This document shows positions 24,897-33,553 of a stretch of DNA of 37,197 nucleotides, one piece after another. This DNA comes from an uncultured Porphyromonadaceae bacterium. GTDB lineage: Bacteria; Bacteroidota; Bacteroidia; Bacteroidales; Muribaculaceae. Location of the stretch: NCBI GenBank assembly GCA_937901905.1, contig CALDIF010000093.1:1-37197 (forward strand), written 5' to 3'. The notes under the pieces are model-generated. The model worked only from the letters and a program-made list of their open reading frames with translations, was not told the origin of the DNA and searched no databases. The stretch's first letter is position 1; each line of letters opens with the position of its first letter. The position numbers and the translations under genes are program-made.

Positions 24897-26128
24897 TGAA
24901 TGTGCCCGAAATCACAGTCAACACTATAGGTTGCGGTCTGCGAGTGTTGCACATCTATGTGCCCGGTGCCGCGGTGTCGTGGTGTGGAGTCGCTGTCGAT
25001 GTCGGCAGTCGCGATGACCCGGCCGACCGTCACGGTCTTGCACACTTTGTGGAGCACACCATCTTCAAGGGCACTACTCATCGTCGCGCATGGCACATTC
25101 TCAATCGCATGGAGCGTGTGGGTGGCGAGTTGAATGCCTTTACCACCAAGGACACCACGATGCTGTACAGCGTGTTCCCGGCGAACCATTTGTCGCGAGC
25201 CATTGAACTCATTGCCGACATGGTGCGCTACTCGACATTTCCGACCGTGGAGGTGGAGCGCGAGCGAGATGTGGTGGCTGAGGAGATAGCCTCTTACCGT
25301 GACACACCGGCCGAGGCGGCTTACGATGATATTGAGGACATGGTATTTGCGGGCAGTCCTTTAGGTCACAATATCTTAGGCGACACCGAGGCGTTGTCGC
25401 GGTGTGAGGCACAGCATTGCAAGGATTTCCTCAAGCGACTGTACACACCACGTTCAATGGTGCTGTTTGTCATGGGACCGCAGCGCGAGTCGGTAGTGAT
25501 GCGACAAGCCGAGCGTTTGTTCGGTACAATGGATCATGAACGTGCGCCGTTCATCGAGCGTGCGTTTCCCGCCGTTAACCCACCGGAGCGCAAGGTCGAA
25601 AGTTTGGGACTCCACCAAGCCCATACCGTCATGGCGGCACGATTGCCCGGGCGGCACCACGAGTCACGCTTTGCACTGATGCTATTAAGTAATATCCTTG
25701 GCGGGCCGGGAATGAACTCCATGCTCAACATCGAGTTGAGAGAACGTCGCGGCTATGTCTACACGGTGGAAACGAGTGTAAACATGTTTGACGACTGCGG
25801 TTTGTGGCAGTTATACTTCGGTTGCGAGCAGGACAATGTGAAACGTGCTACGACCCATGTTGAGCACATACTCTCGCGCATGGCTGAGCATGAGTTATCC
25901 GAAAAGCAGTCAGATGCTTATAAACGACAGTATTGCGGACAATTAATTGTCGCCGATGCGAGTGCCGAGGGGCGAGTGATGAACGCTGCACGCAGTGTGT
26001 TGCACTACGGCACACACTCGAGCGTTGACTGTGTCACCGAGCGCATCATGGACGTTACTCCGACCATGATACGTGATGTCGCCACGATGTTGTCCCCGGC
26101 AAGCCTCAGTTCAATCACGCTTTTGTGA
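24896..26128 (+). CDS. M16 family zinc metallopeptidase
   Basis: The 410-residue protein has the inverted zinc motif HFVEH (His50, Glu53, His54) and the third ligand Glu130 in VVAEEIASYRD, 76 residues later, which fits the HxxEH-X(74-76)-E rule of the family. The second half (from ~205) has the M16 C-terminal fold, with LLSNILGGPGMNSMLNIELRE and ERRGYVYTVETS, the conserved Arg/Tyr substrate-binding region. It has no signal peptide, so it is probably a cytosolic peptidase of the processing-peptidase/PqqL type. The ATG at 24896 shares a base with the upstream stop (TGATG), which implies translational coupling to the S24 regulator; a GTG one codon upstream is also possible. The substrate is not evident. 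Confidence 0.9.
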   Translation: MNVPEITVNTIGCGLRVLHIYVPGAAVSWCGVAVDVGSRDDPADRHGLAHFVEHTIFKGTTHRRAWHILNRMERVGGELNAFTTKDTTMLYSVFPANHLSRAIELIADMVRYSTFPTVEVERERDVVAEEIASYRDTPAEAAYDDIEDMVFAGSPLGHNILGDTEALSRCEAQHCKDFLKRLYTPRSMVLFVMGPQRESVVMRQAERLFGTMDHERAPFIERAFPAVNPPERKVESLGLHQAHTVMAARLPGRHHESRFALMLLSNILGGPGMNSMLNIELRERRGYVYTVETSVNMFDDCGLWQLYFGCEQDNVKRATTHVEHILSRMAEHELSEKQSDAYKRQYCGQLIVADASAEGRVMNAARSVLHYGTHSSVDCVTERIMDVTPTMIRDVATMLSPASLSSITLL

Positions 26129-26141
26129 ATGTGTGACGATA

Positions 26142-26172
26142 TTCGCAATCTGATTTCTTTTTTGTAACTTTG
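26142..26172 (+). promoter_or_regulatory. Promoter for cvpA-suf operon
   Basis: TAACTTTG at 26165-26172 matches the -7 consensus. TTCG at 26142-26145, 19 bases upstream, is a weak match to the -33 TTTG. The predicted start is ~25 bases before cvpA. Confidence 0.5.
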
Positions 26173-26197
26173 CATCTCAATTCAATAGTGAGTGACA

Positions 26198-26752
26198 ATG
26201 ACGCTTTTCGATACTATACTGCTAATTATATTCCTTGCCTCGCTTGTGGTAGGGTTTCGCAAGGGACTCATTCGTCAGACGGCTTCGATTATCAGTTGGG
26301 TCATCGGTATTGTGGTGAGCCTGTTCTTCGGTGACGAGGTGGCGGCTCTGTTCTTGCGCCTCAACCCCGATGCGGCGCAGTGGCCCATGGCTTCGATTAC
26401 CGTCAAGGCAGTGTCGCTGAGTATATTTTTTCTACTTGTCACGTTGGGCTTGAGGTTAGCGAGCACACTACTCAAAGGTTTGGTCAAGGCGACGGGATTG
26501 GGGTGTCTCGATCGCATCGGAGGCGCGGCCTTGTTCATGTTCAAGTATACGTTCCTGCTCAGCATCGTGCTCAACCTATTGATGGCATATAATCCCGATG
26601 CCGAGACTTTCGCGACTCGTCACGCGCTTGATAACAAGCCGTTCGAGGTGACACTCAACCTGATGCCGGCAGTGTTGGGCATGGATAAGTTGCCTGCCGA
26701 CTCGCTTGCCCTCTATCGCAATGCTGTCACTCCCGAACTTCATGAGAATTAA
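26198..26752 (+). CDS. CvpA family membrane protein
   Basis: The 184-residue protein has four hydrophobic segments (about 5-20, 28-45, 66-86, 104-126) and the family's early signature GFRKGLIRQTASIISW. It was first linked to colicin V production in E. coli, while in other bacteria the role is envelope- or stress-related and not well defined. The ATG (MTLFDTILLII) is chosen over a GTG two codons upstream. The gene ends only four bases before sufB, so it heads the suf operon. Whether it has a functional link to Fe-S assembly is unknown; shared transcription is the only visible tie. Confidence 0.85.
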   Translation: MTLFDTILLIIFLASLVVGFRKGLIRQTASIISWVIGIVVSLFFGDEVAALFLRLNPDAAQWPMASITVKAVSLSIFFLLVTLGLRLASTLLKGLVKATGLGCLDRIGGAALFMFKYTFLLSIVLNLLMAYNPDAETFATRHALDNKPFEVTLNLMPAVLGMDKLPADSLALYRNAVTPELHEN

Positions 26753-26756
26753 TGTA

Positions 26757-28193
26757 ATGGACGATACCGATAATATTATAAACAAGGCAGCGTCAGGCGA
26801 ATACAAGTACGGTTTCGTCAGCGATATAGCCACCGATGTCATTCCCAAAGGTCTTGACGAAGATGTGGTGCGCACCATATCGCGCTTGAAGGGTGAGCCC
26901 GAGTGGTTGCTCGAAATGCGCCTCAAGGCGTATCGTCACTGGACGACGCTCAAACAACCCGCATGGGCGCATATCACAATGCCCGAGATTGATTTTCAAG
27001 ATATTCGTTACTTCGCTGCGCCCAAGCCCAAGAAAACGGCTACCGAGATAGACCCCGAGTTGAAAAGGACATTCGACAAGTTGGGTATACCGTTGGTCGA
27101 GCAACAGCAGTTGAGCGGAATGGCGGTCGACGCGGTGATGGATAGTGTGAGCGTGCGTACCACCTATCGTGAACGACTTGCCGAGCGGGGTATCATTTTT
27201 TGCTCTATGAGCGATGCCGTGCGCGACTGTCCCGATCTCGTGCAGCGTTATTTGGGGCGCGTGGTGCCATACACCGATAATTTCTACGCGGCACTCAACA
27301 CGGCAGTCTTCAGCGACGGCTCGTTCGTGTATATCCCCAAGGGAGTGCGCTGCCCGATAGAGTTGAGTACCTACTTCCGCATCAATGCCGCCGAGACCGG
27401 TCAGTTTGAACGCACCTTGATTGTGGCTGATGATGACAGTTACGTCAGTTATCTGGAAGGCTGTACGGCACCCATGCGCGATGAAAATCAACTGCATGCC
27501 GCTATCGTCGAGATAGTCGTTGAGGATCGTGCCGAGGTCAAGTACAGCACCGTGCAAAATTGGTATCCGGGCGATGAACACGGGCGTGGCGGCATATATA
27601 ACCTCGTGACAAAGCGCGCGTTGTGTCGCGGTGATCACAGTAAAGTGTCGTGGACACAGGTGGAAACCGGCAGCGCGGTAACGTGGAAATATCCGAGTTG
27701 TGTCTTGTCGGGCGATGACAGCGTGGGCGAGTTCTACAGTGTCGCGCTGACCCGTCATTATCAGCAAGCCGATACCGGTACAAAGATGATACACCTCGGC
27801 AAACGCACTCGCTCGACTGTCGTGAGCAAAGGTATCAGTGCCGGTCACAGCCAAAACAGTTATCGCGGAATGGTCAAGGTTGCCAAGGGGGCTGTGGGGT
27901 GTCGCAATTACACGCAGTGTGACAGTCTCTTGTTGAGTGATACGAGCGGAGCACACACTTTCCCCGTGATTGATGTGGGTAACGACAGCAGTGTGGTGGA
28001 GCATGAGGCGACAACGAGTAAGATCAACGAGGAGCAAATCTTCTACTGCAATCAGCGAGGCATCAGCACCGAGGACGCTATCGGGTTGATTGTCAACGGG
28101 TATGCCAAGGAAGTGATGTCCAAGTTGCCTATGGAGTTTGCTGTCGAGGCACAAAAACTGCTGCAAATCAGTCTTGAAGGCTCGGTAGGGTGA
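26757..28193 (+). CDS. sufB: Fe-S cluster assembly scaffold SufB
   Basis: SufB is the scaffold subunit of the SufBCD complex, on which new Fe-S clusters are built using sulfur from SufS. The 478-residue product matches family length and has YLEGCTAPMRDENQLHAAIVE, GHSQNSYRGMVKVAKGA and the C-terminal EHEATTSKINEEQIFYCNQR. The C-terminal half is the parallel beta-helix typical of SufB/SufD. The ATG (MDDTDNIINK) five bases after the cvpA stop is chosen over an earlier in-frame ATG at 26742, which would overlap cvpA. It leads sufC, sufD and sufS in the same operon, and it acts in the cytosol. Confidence 0.97.
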   Translation: MDDTDNIINKAASGEYKYGFVSDIATDVIPKGLDEDVVRTISRLKGEPEWLLEMRLKAYRHWTTLKQPAWAHITMPEIDFQDIRYFAAPKPKKTATEIDPELKRTFDKLGIPLVEQQQLSGMAVDAVMDSVSVRTTYRERLAERGIIFCSMSDAVRDCPDLVQRYLGRVVPYTDNFYAALNTAVFSDGSFVYIPKGVRCPIELSTYFRINAAETGQFERTLIVADDDSYVSYLEGCTAPMRDENQLHAAIVEIVVEDRAEVKYSTVQNWYPGDEHGRGGIYNLVTKRALCRGDHSKVSWTQVETGSAVTWKYPSCVLSGDDSVGEFYSVALTRHYQQADTGTKMIHLGKRTRSTVVSKGISAGHSQNSYRGMVKVAKGAVGCRNYTQCDSLLLSDTSGAHTFPVIDVGNDSSVVEHEATTSKINEEQIFYCNQRGISTEDAIGLIVNGYAKEVMSKLPMEFAVEAQKLLQISLEGSVG

Positions 28194-28240
28194 TAACGAC
28201 CGGTTACATGAAACGATGACTATATTATAAACACCATATA

Positions 28241-28981
28241 ATGTTAGAGATTAAAGATTTATATGCCTCGATTGAGGGCAAAGAGATATTGCGGGGAATA
28301 GACCTCACGGTGCGTGACGGCGAAGTACATGCCATCATGGGACCCAACGGCAGTGGCAAGAGCACGTTAAGTGCAGTCCTGACCGGTAATCCGGCATACA
28401 CGGTTACAGCCGGTACAGTAACCTTTAACGGCAAGGATTTGTTGGCTCTTTCTCCCGAGGATCGTGCCCACGAGGGCTTGTTTCTCAGTTTCCAATACCC
28501 TGTGGAAATTCCGGGTGTGTCAATGGTTAACTTTATGCGTGCAGCAGTGAACGCCAAGCGCAAATATCAAGGCGAGGAGCCGCTCGGTGCAGCCGAGTTT
28601 CTCAAACTCATGCGCGAGAAGCGTGAAATAGTCGCCCTTGACGGCAAGTTGGCAAATCGCGCTGTGAACGAGGGCTTCAGCGGAGGTGAGAAAAAACGCA
28701 ACGAGATTTTCCAAATGGCAATGCTTGAACCCCGGTTGAGCATACTCGACGAGACCGACAGCGGACTTGACATTGATGCCCTGCGCATCGTTGCCGAGGG
28801 AGTAAACCGCCTCAAGCGAGACGATAATGCCACCATAGTGATTACCCACTATCAACGCTTGCTCGATTATATCAAGCCCGACGTTGTTCATATTCTATAT
28901 AAGGGGCGCATTGTCAAGACTGCCGGCCCCGAACTTGCCCTCGAACTCGAAGAACGTGGCTACGATTGGATTAAGGAATAA
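28241..28981 (+). CDS. sufC: Fe-S assembly ATPase SufC
   Basis: SufC is the ABC-type ATPase that drives conformational change in the SufBCD scaffold. The 246-residue product has Walker A GPNGSGKST (34-42), the SufC form of the Q-loop (FLSFQYPVEIPGV), ABC signature FSGGEKKRNE (146-155) and Walker B LSILDETDSGLD (167-178), where the E-T-D sequence is typical of SufC. The H-loop is ITHYQRLLDYI. It has no membrane segment. It begins 47 bases after sufB, and sufD begins just after its stop. Confidence 0.97.
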   Translation: MLEIKDLYASIEGKEILRGIDLTVRDGEVHAIMGPNGSGKSTLSAVLTGNPAYTVTAGTVTFNGKDLLALSPEDRAHEGLFLSFQYPVEIPGVSMVNFMRAAVNAKRKYQGEEPLGAAEFLKLMREKREIVALDGKLANRAVNEGFSGGEKKRNEIFQMAMLEPRLSILDETDSGLDIDALRIVAEGVNRLKRDDNATIVITHYQRLLDYIKPDVVHILYKGRIVKTAGPELALELEERGYDWIKE

Positions 28982-28982
28982 C

Positions 28983-30296
28983 ATGGAGCCGCTGAGACAG
29001 TACATAGACTTGTATAACGGCAGTGCTGTGGCATTCGATGTCGACACCCCCACACAACTCACAGCGTTGCGTCAACGGGCAATAAACACCCTGCAGCGAG
29101 GCGTTCCCACCGGTCTTGCCGACGTGCTATCGCCCGACTACGGCATCAATGTCAATCGCCACCGCCCGCATCAAGACGCGGTTAACTCACTGCGCTGCGG
29201 TGTTCACAACGTGAGCGGTGCACTCTATTATACCGCCGCCGACATCATGTTGCCCTCGCCTGTTGTGCGCCCGTTAGAGGGTGTCACAGTGACCACATTG
29301 CGTGAGGCTGCCACCGAACATCGGCAGTGGTTGAGTCGTCTCGCCTCGATTGCCGATGTCGATGACACGGCAGTTGCACTCAACACCTTGCTTGCTCAAG
29401 ACGGTATACTCGTGCATGTAGATGAGGGGGTCAACGTTGCCAAACCGGTGCAACTTGTCAGCCTCGGTTTCGCCACGATGCCACTGCTCGCCGCATCGCG
29501 ACTGCTCGTGCTTGTTGAGCGAGGTGCCGGTCTGCAACTCTTGTGTTGCGACCACAGTGACGGCTCGGGAGTGGCAAATCTTGCCTTGCGTGTCACCGAA
29601 GTGTTCGCTGCCGAAAATTCCACGGTCGAACTGTACGATCTTGAGGAAACCGACAGTACCGATTCGCGCGTGTCGCGCACCATTGTCAACCAAGCCGCCG
29701 GGAGCAATGTCCTTGTTGACACAATCACCCTGAGCGGAGGGTTTACCGACAACTCAATTACCGTGCACGTCAATGGTGAGCGAGCCGAAACCACCTTGTT
29801 GGGCATGGCGATTGAGAGTGAAAATCAACGGGTGAACAACCGTACGTTGATTGCTCACCACTCGCCTCGCTGCATGAGCAACGAGATGTACAAGTATGTC
29901 CTCAACGATAGCAGTAACGGTTCGTTTGTGGGACGCATTCTCGTCGATGAGGGGTGCCCATGCGTCGAGGCATATCAGGGTAATCGCAATTTGTCGGCAT
30001 CTCCGAGTGCCCGTATGCACAGTGAGCCGCAGTTGGAGATATATACCGATGACGTGCGTTGCAGTCACGGCTCGGCGACCGGTCAACTCGATGAACAGGC
30101 ACTGTTCTACATGCGTTCGCGTGGCATACCCGAAGACGAAGCACGCACCATGCTAATGCAGGCCTTTGTCGCCGACGTGATAGACGGTGTGAGGCTCGAA
30201 TCGTTGCGCGACCGTTTGCGTCTGTTGGTTGAACGACGTTTTCATGGCGAACTTGCCGACTGTGCCGCTTGTCGAGGCGGTAAGTCCCCGAATTGA
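28983..30296 (+). CDS. sufD: Fe-S assembly protein SufD
   Basis: SufD pairs with SufB in the SufBC2D complex and is needed for iron acquisition. The 437-residue product is most alike to SufB/SufD in its last third: HHSPRCMSNEMYKYVLND, GRILVDEG, and YTDDVRCSHGSATGQLDEQ followed by LFYMRSRGI, the family hallmark. The N-terminal half is divergent, as usual for SufD. The chosen ATG is one base after the sufC stop (TAACATG). An earlier in-frame start would lie inside sufC and is rejected. It is translated in step with sufC. Confidence 0.94.
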   Translation: MEPLRQYIDLYNGSAVAFDVDTPTQLTALRQRAINTLQRGVPTGLADVLSPDYGINVNRHRPHQDAVNSLRCGVHNVSGALYYTAADIMLPSPVVRPLEGVTVTTLREAATEHRQWLSRLASIADVDDTAVALNTLLAQDGILVHVDEGVNVAKPVQLVSLGFATMPLLAASRLLVLVERGAGLQLLCCDHSDGSGVANLALRVTEVFAAENSTVELYDLEETDSTDSRVSRTIVNQAAGSNVLVDTITLSGGFTDNSITVHVNGERAETTLLGMAIESENQRVNNRTLIAHHSPRCMSNEMYKYVLNDSSNGSFVGRILVDEGCPCVEAYQGNRNLSASPSARMHSEPQLEIYTDDVRCSHGSATGQLDEQALFYMRSRGIPEDEARTMLMQAFVADVIDGVRLESLRDRLRLLVERRFHGELADCAACRGGKSPN

Positions 30297-30312
30297 TGTG
30301 ATATCGACAATA

Positions 30313-31500
30313 ATGATGAACAGTCAATTTCCCATACTCGATCGTACCGTTAACGGGCATAGGCTCGTTTATCTTGATAACGCAGCCACGAGTCTTACTC
30401 CGGAGTGTGTGGTTGAAGCGATTGCCGACGGTTATCGCCGTTACAAGGCGAATGTTCACCGCGGCATACACACATTGTCTCAACAAGCGACCGGCTTGCT
30501 CGAGCAAGCGCGTTCGCGTGTGGCAAGTTTCATCAATGCTCCCTCGGCAGATAATATCGTGTTCACTCGTGGCACTACCGAGGGTATCAACCTTGTGGCA
30601 TCGACCTTGAGCAAATCGTGGCAAACCGGCGACGAGGTTGTAGTGACTGCCATGGAGCATCACAGCAATATCGTGCCGTGGCAACTTGCCGGTGCCCACC
30701 TGCGTGTAATTCCTCTGAACGCCGACGGGACACTTGATTTGACGCGCGCCGACGAACTGTTTAACGAACGCACCCGGCTGCTCGCTGTGAGCCATGTGAG
30801 CAATGTGTTGGGCACTGTGAACGCTGTTGCCGACCTCGTCGCGCTCGGTCATCGTCATGGCGTGCCGGTGCTGGTCGACGGGGCACAGGCTGTCGCTCAC
30901 CGCCGGGTGGACATGACGGCTCTGGATTGTGACTACTATGTCTTCTCGGCTCACAAGATGTACGGACCCACCGGTGTGGGTGTGCTCTACGGCAAGAGTG
31001 AGCGACTCGCTGCGATGCCACCTTATCAGGGTGGGGGTGAGATGGTCGACAAGGTGAGTTTTGACGTTACCACCTATGAGCCGGCTCCCCTGCGATTTGA
31101 AGCCGGGACACCCGATTTTATTGACATCATCGCCTTGCCGGCAGCCATCGACTTTATTGAACAACTCGGCTTTGACCGAATCGGTGCTGTTGAGCAAGAA
31201 TTATCGACACGAGCAACCGAGGGGTTGCTCTCTGTCGAGGGTGTGCGCCTGTTCGGCACCGCTCCCGACAAGGATGCCGTGTTGTCGTTCCTCATAGGAG
31301 ATCACAGCAGTTACGACATCGGTCTACTGCTCGACCGCATGGGGATTGCCGTGCGCACCGGTCACCACTGTGCTCAACCGCTGATGGCAACCCTCGGTGT
31401 GACAGGCACAGTGCGTGCATCGTTCGCTCCCTATAACACGCTTGACGATGTTGACGCGTTGATTGCCGGTGTGCGTCGTGTGGCTACCATGTTAGGTTAG
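30313..31500 (+). CDS. sufS: Cysteine desulfurase SufS
   Basis: SufS removes sulfur from cysteine with pyridoxal phosphate and passes it to the SufBCD scaffold. The 395-residue product opens with VYLDNAATSLTP, contains EHHSNIVPWQ and VDGAQAVAHRRVD, and has the PLP-binding Lys215 in FSAHKMYGPTGVG. The catalytic cysteine is Cys353 in RTGHHCAQPLM, the class II (SufS) type of active-site loop. Two adjacent ATGs at 30313 and 30316 are equally good starts; in-frame codons further upstream lie inside sufD. No sufE gene follows in this window, so the sulfur relay partner must be encoded elsewhere. Confidence 0.96.
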   Translation: MMNSQFPILDRTVNGHRLVYLDNAATSLTPECVVEAIADGYRRYKANVHRGIHTLSQQATGLLEQARSRVASFINAPSADNIVFTRGTTEGINLVASTLSKSWQTGDEVVVTAMEHHSNIVPWQLAGAHLRVIPLNADGTLDLTRADELFNERTRLLAVSHVSNVLGTVNAVADLVALGHRHGVPVLVDGAQAVAHRRVDMTALDCDYYVFSAHKMYGPTGVGVLYGKSERLAAMPPYQGGGEMVDKVSFDVTTYEPAPLRFEAGTPDFIDIIALPAAIDFIEQLGFDRIGAVEQELSTRATEGLLSVEGVRLFGTAPDKDAVLSFLIGDHSSYDIGLLLDRMGIAVRTGHHCAQPLMATLGVTGTVRASFAPYNTLDDVDALIAGVRRVATMLG

Positions 31501-31577
31501 CGAGTTAAAGAGTTTTAAAAATAGTTAAAAATATACAAACGCGTTAACATCGGGTAGGTAATTTATACATTATTTAT

Positions 31578-31585
31578 TAACTTTG
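31578..31585 (+). promoter_or_regulatory. -7 box for rimP-nusA-infB
   Basis: TAACTTTG matches the -7 consensus and lies in an AT-rich spacer 75 bases before rimP. No TTTG is seen at the ideal -33 position. Confidence 0.5.
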
Positions 31586-31597
31586 CAGTGCATTCGT

Positions 31598-31621
31598 GAG
31601 AGGGGGCAAGGGCTTCCTCTC
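31598..31621 (+). promoter_or_regulatory. Leader hairpin before rimP
   Basis: GAGAGG (31598-31603) pairs with CCTCTC (31616-31621) and is followed by TTTT. It lies just after the predicted transcription start, where it could act as an attenuator or stabilise the leader of the rimP operon. Confidence 0.3.
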
Positions 31622-31659
31622 TTTTGTATATGTTTTGTGCAACCGTTTGACAGTGACAG

Positions 31660-32124
31660 ATGTTTAATAAACAAGCAATAGAGCAAGCGGCACGTTCCGC
31701 CACCGCCGAGCGTTCGCTCGTGGTGGTTGAGGTTAACTACCTGCCCGACGATGTCGTGGAGGTGCTCATCGACGGCATGGACGGCGTGACAATAGACGAC
31801 TGCGTCGCTGTCAACGATGCGGTGCTCGCTGCTGCCGACCGCGATGAGCATGACTATGAACTCACAGTGGCGGGCTACGGTATCAGCGACCCGTTCAAGT
31901 TGCCGTTCCACTACATCAAGAACATCGGTGGCGAGGTGGAGACACTCACTGCCGACGGTCGCAAATTGCGCGGTAAACTCGTTGCCGCAACCGAAACCGA
32001 ATTCACCCTTGAGGTGCTCACGCGTGTCAAGCATGAAGGTTCCAAACGCCCTGTAAGCGAGTCGGTTCCTGTCACGCTCGCCTACGACAGCGTCAAGTAC
32101 ACCAAGAATATAATAACAATTTGA
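31660..32124 (+). CDS. rimP: Ribosome maturation factor RimP
   Basis: RimP helps mature the 30S ribosomal subunit. The 154-residue product fits family size and has the N-terminal alpha-beta domain (VVEVNYLPDDVVEVLIDG, CVAVNDAVLAA), the YELTVAGYGISDPFK segment (GxxxPF-like motif common in RimP), and a C-terminal Sm-like beta domain (RGKLVAATETEFTLEV). It is first in the conserved rimP-nusA-infB order; nusA starts 25 bases later. Confidence 0.93.
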   Translation: MFNKQAIEQAARSATAERSLVVVEVNYLPDDVVEVLIDGMDGVTIDDCVAVNDAVLAAADRDEHDYELTVAGYGISDPFKLPFHYIKNIGGEVETLTADGRKLRGKLVAATETEFTLEVLTRVKHEGSKRPVSESVPVTLAYDSVKYTKNIITI

Positions 32125-32149
32125 TACACCTGAATTACATTTTATTTCA

Positions 32150-33421
32150 ATGGCAAGAAGACAAGAACAGGTCAACATGACCGACCAGTTCAAAGAGTTC
32201 AAGGAACTCAAGAACATTGATAAACCCACGTTGATAAGCGTGCTTGAGGAGTCGTTCCGTAGTGTGCTCGCCAAAATGTTCGGCAATGACGATAATTTCG
32301 ATGTTATTGTCAATCCCGATCATGGCGACTGTGAAATCTATCAAAACCTCGAGGTCGTGCCTGACGGCGAGGTGACCAACCCCAACAAGCAAATCTCGCT
32401 CAGCGATGCTCAAGCCGACGGTGACCCCGATTGTGAAATAGGCGAGGAGCACACTCGCCACATTGACTTCGCCAAGTTCGGTCGTCGCGCAATTCTCAAC
32501 CTGCGTCAGACGCTTGCCAGCAAGATCCTCGATTTGCAAAAGGAGGCAATGTACAACAAGTTCAAGTCAATCGAGGGCGAACTCGTTGTAGGCGAGGTCT
32601 ATCAGGTGTGGAAGCGCGAGGTGTTGCTCATCGATGCCGAGGGCAACGAGTTGCTCCTGCCCAAGGAACAGCAAATTCCCACCGACATTTATCGCAAGGG
32701 TGACACGGTGCGTGCCGTTGTACACAACGTGGATAACAAGAACAACAATCCCAAAATCATTGTGTCGCGCACCAGCGAGATGTTCTTACGCCGACTCTTT
32801 GAGGCTGAAGTACCCGAAATTCATGACGGCCTGATTGAAATTCGCGCTATCGCACGTGTGCCGGGTGAGCGAGCCAAGGTTGCCGTCGAGAGTTATGACG
32901 ACCGCATTGACCCCGTGGGTGCTTGCGTCGGTGTCAAGGGTGGGCGTATCCACGGTATAGTGCGCGAGTTGCGCAACGAGAATATTGACGTGATTAATTA
33001 CACTTCTAACCCACAGTTGCTCATTCAACGTGCCCTCAGTCCCGCACACATCTCCTCAATTCGCATTAGCGACGAGGAGGACGAGAATGGCGGACGCAAT
33101 GTCGAGGTGTTCCTCAAGCCCGACGAGGTGTCGCTTGCTATCGGTAAGGGCGGTTTGAATATCAAACTCGCCTCAATGCTTACCGGCTATCACATCGACG
33201 TGTATCGCGACAACGACTCGGAGGACATTGATGACATCTATCTTGATGAGTTCAAAGATGAGATTGACGAGTGGGTTATCGAGGCTCTAAAGGCTCTCGG
33301 ATGCAACACCGCACGCGATGTGCTCAAGTTGGACAAGCAAGAGATTATTGATAGAGCCGACCTCGAGGAAGCCACCGTCGACAATGTGTTTGACGTGCTT
33401 GAGGCCGAGTTTGAGGAATAA
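32150..33421 (+). CDS. nusA: Transcription termination/antitermination factor NusA
   Basis: NusA binds RNA polymerase and modulates pausing, termination and antitermination. The 423-residue product has the N-terminal polymerase-binding domain (LISVLEESFRSVLAKMFG), an S1 domain (~150-215, GEVYQVWKREVLLIDAEG), and two KH domains, the first with DPVGACVGVKGGRIHGIVREL and the second with SLAIGKGGLNIKLASMLTG. A short acidic C-terminal tail with a helix-hairpin-helix-like segment (LKALGCNTARDVLKL) follows. It lacks the extra acidic repeats of the E. coli protein, as usual in this phylum. infB follows after a 132-base spacer that holds a small hairpin (TCACCC-CAC-GGGTGA, 33475-33489). Confidence 0.95.
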   Translation: MARRQEQVNMTDQFKEFKELKNIDKPTLISVLEESFRSVLAKMFGNDDNFDVIVNPDHGDCEIYQNLEVVPDGEVTNPNKQISLSDAQADGDPDCEIGEEHTRHIDFAKFGRRAILNLRQTLASKILDLQKEAMYNKFKSIEGELVVGEVYQVWKREVLLIDAEGNELLLPKEQQIPTDIYRKGDTVRAVVHNVDNKNNNPKIIVSRTSEMFLRRLFEAEVPEIHDGLIEIRAIARVPGERAKVAVESYDDRIDPVGACVGVKGGRIHGIVRELRNENIDVINYTSNPQLLIQRALSPAHISSIRISDEEDENGGRNVEVFLKPDEVSLAIGKGGLNIKLASMLTGYHIDVYRDNDSEDIDDIYLDEFKDEIDEWVIEALKALGCNTARDVLKLDKQEIIDRADLEEATVDNVFDVLEAEFEE

Positions 33422-33553
33422 TTCTTGTTAACAAGCGATTGTCTTATCGCACATTTAGCGGTTCGGTTTATAAGTCACCCCACGGGTGAAATGAAAAAGT
33501 TTAACAATAAGCAGTGAGCAAGTGATGGACTTGCGAAACTTAATAAAACATAT

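Noticed and set aside
26793..28166. 457-codon minus-strand frame opposite sufB
   Set aside because: It is a shadow of the conserved sufB coding sequence with no domain of its own.
29902..31197. Minus-strand frame spanning sufD and sufS
   Set aside because: It crosses two well-supported genes on the other strand and has no recognisable protein features.
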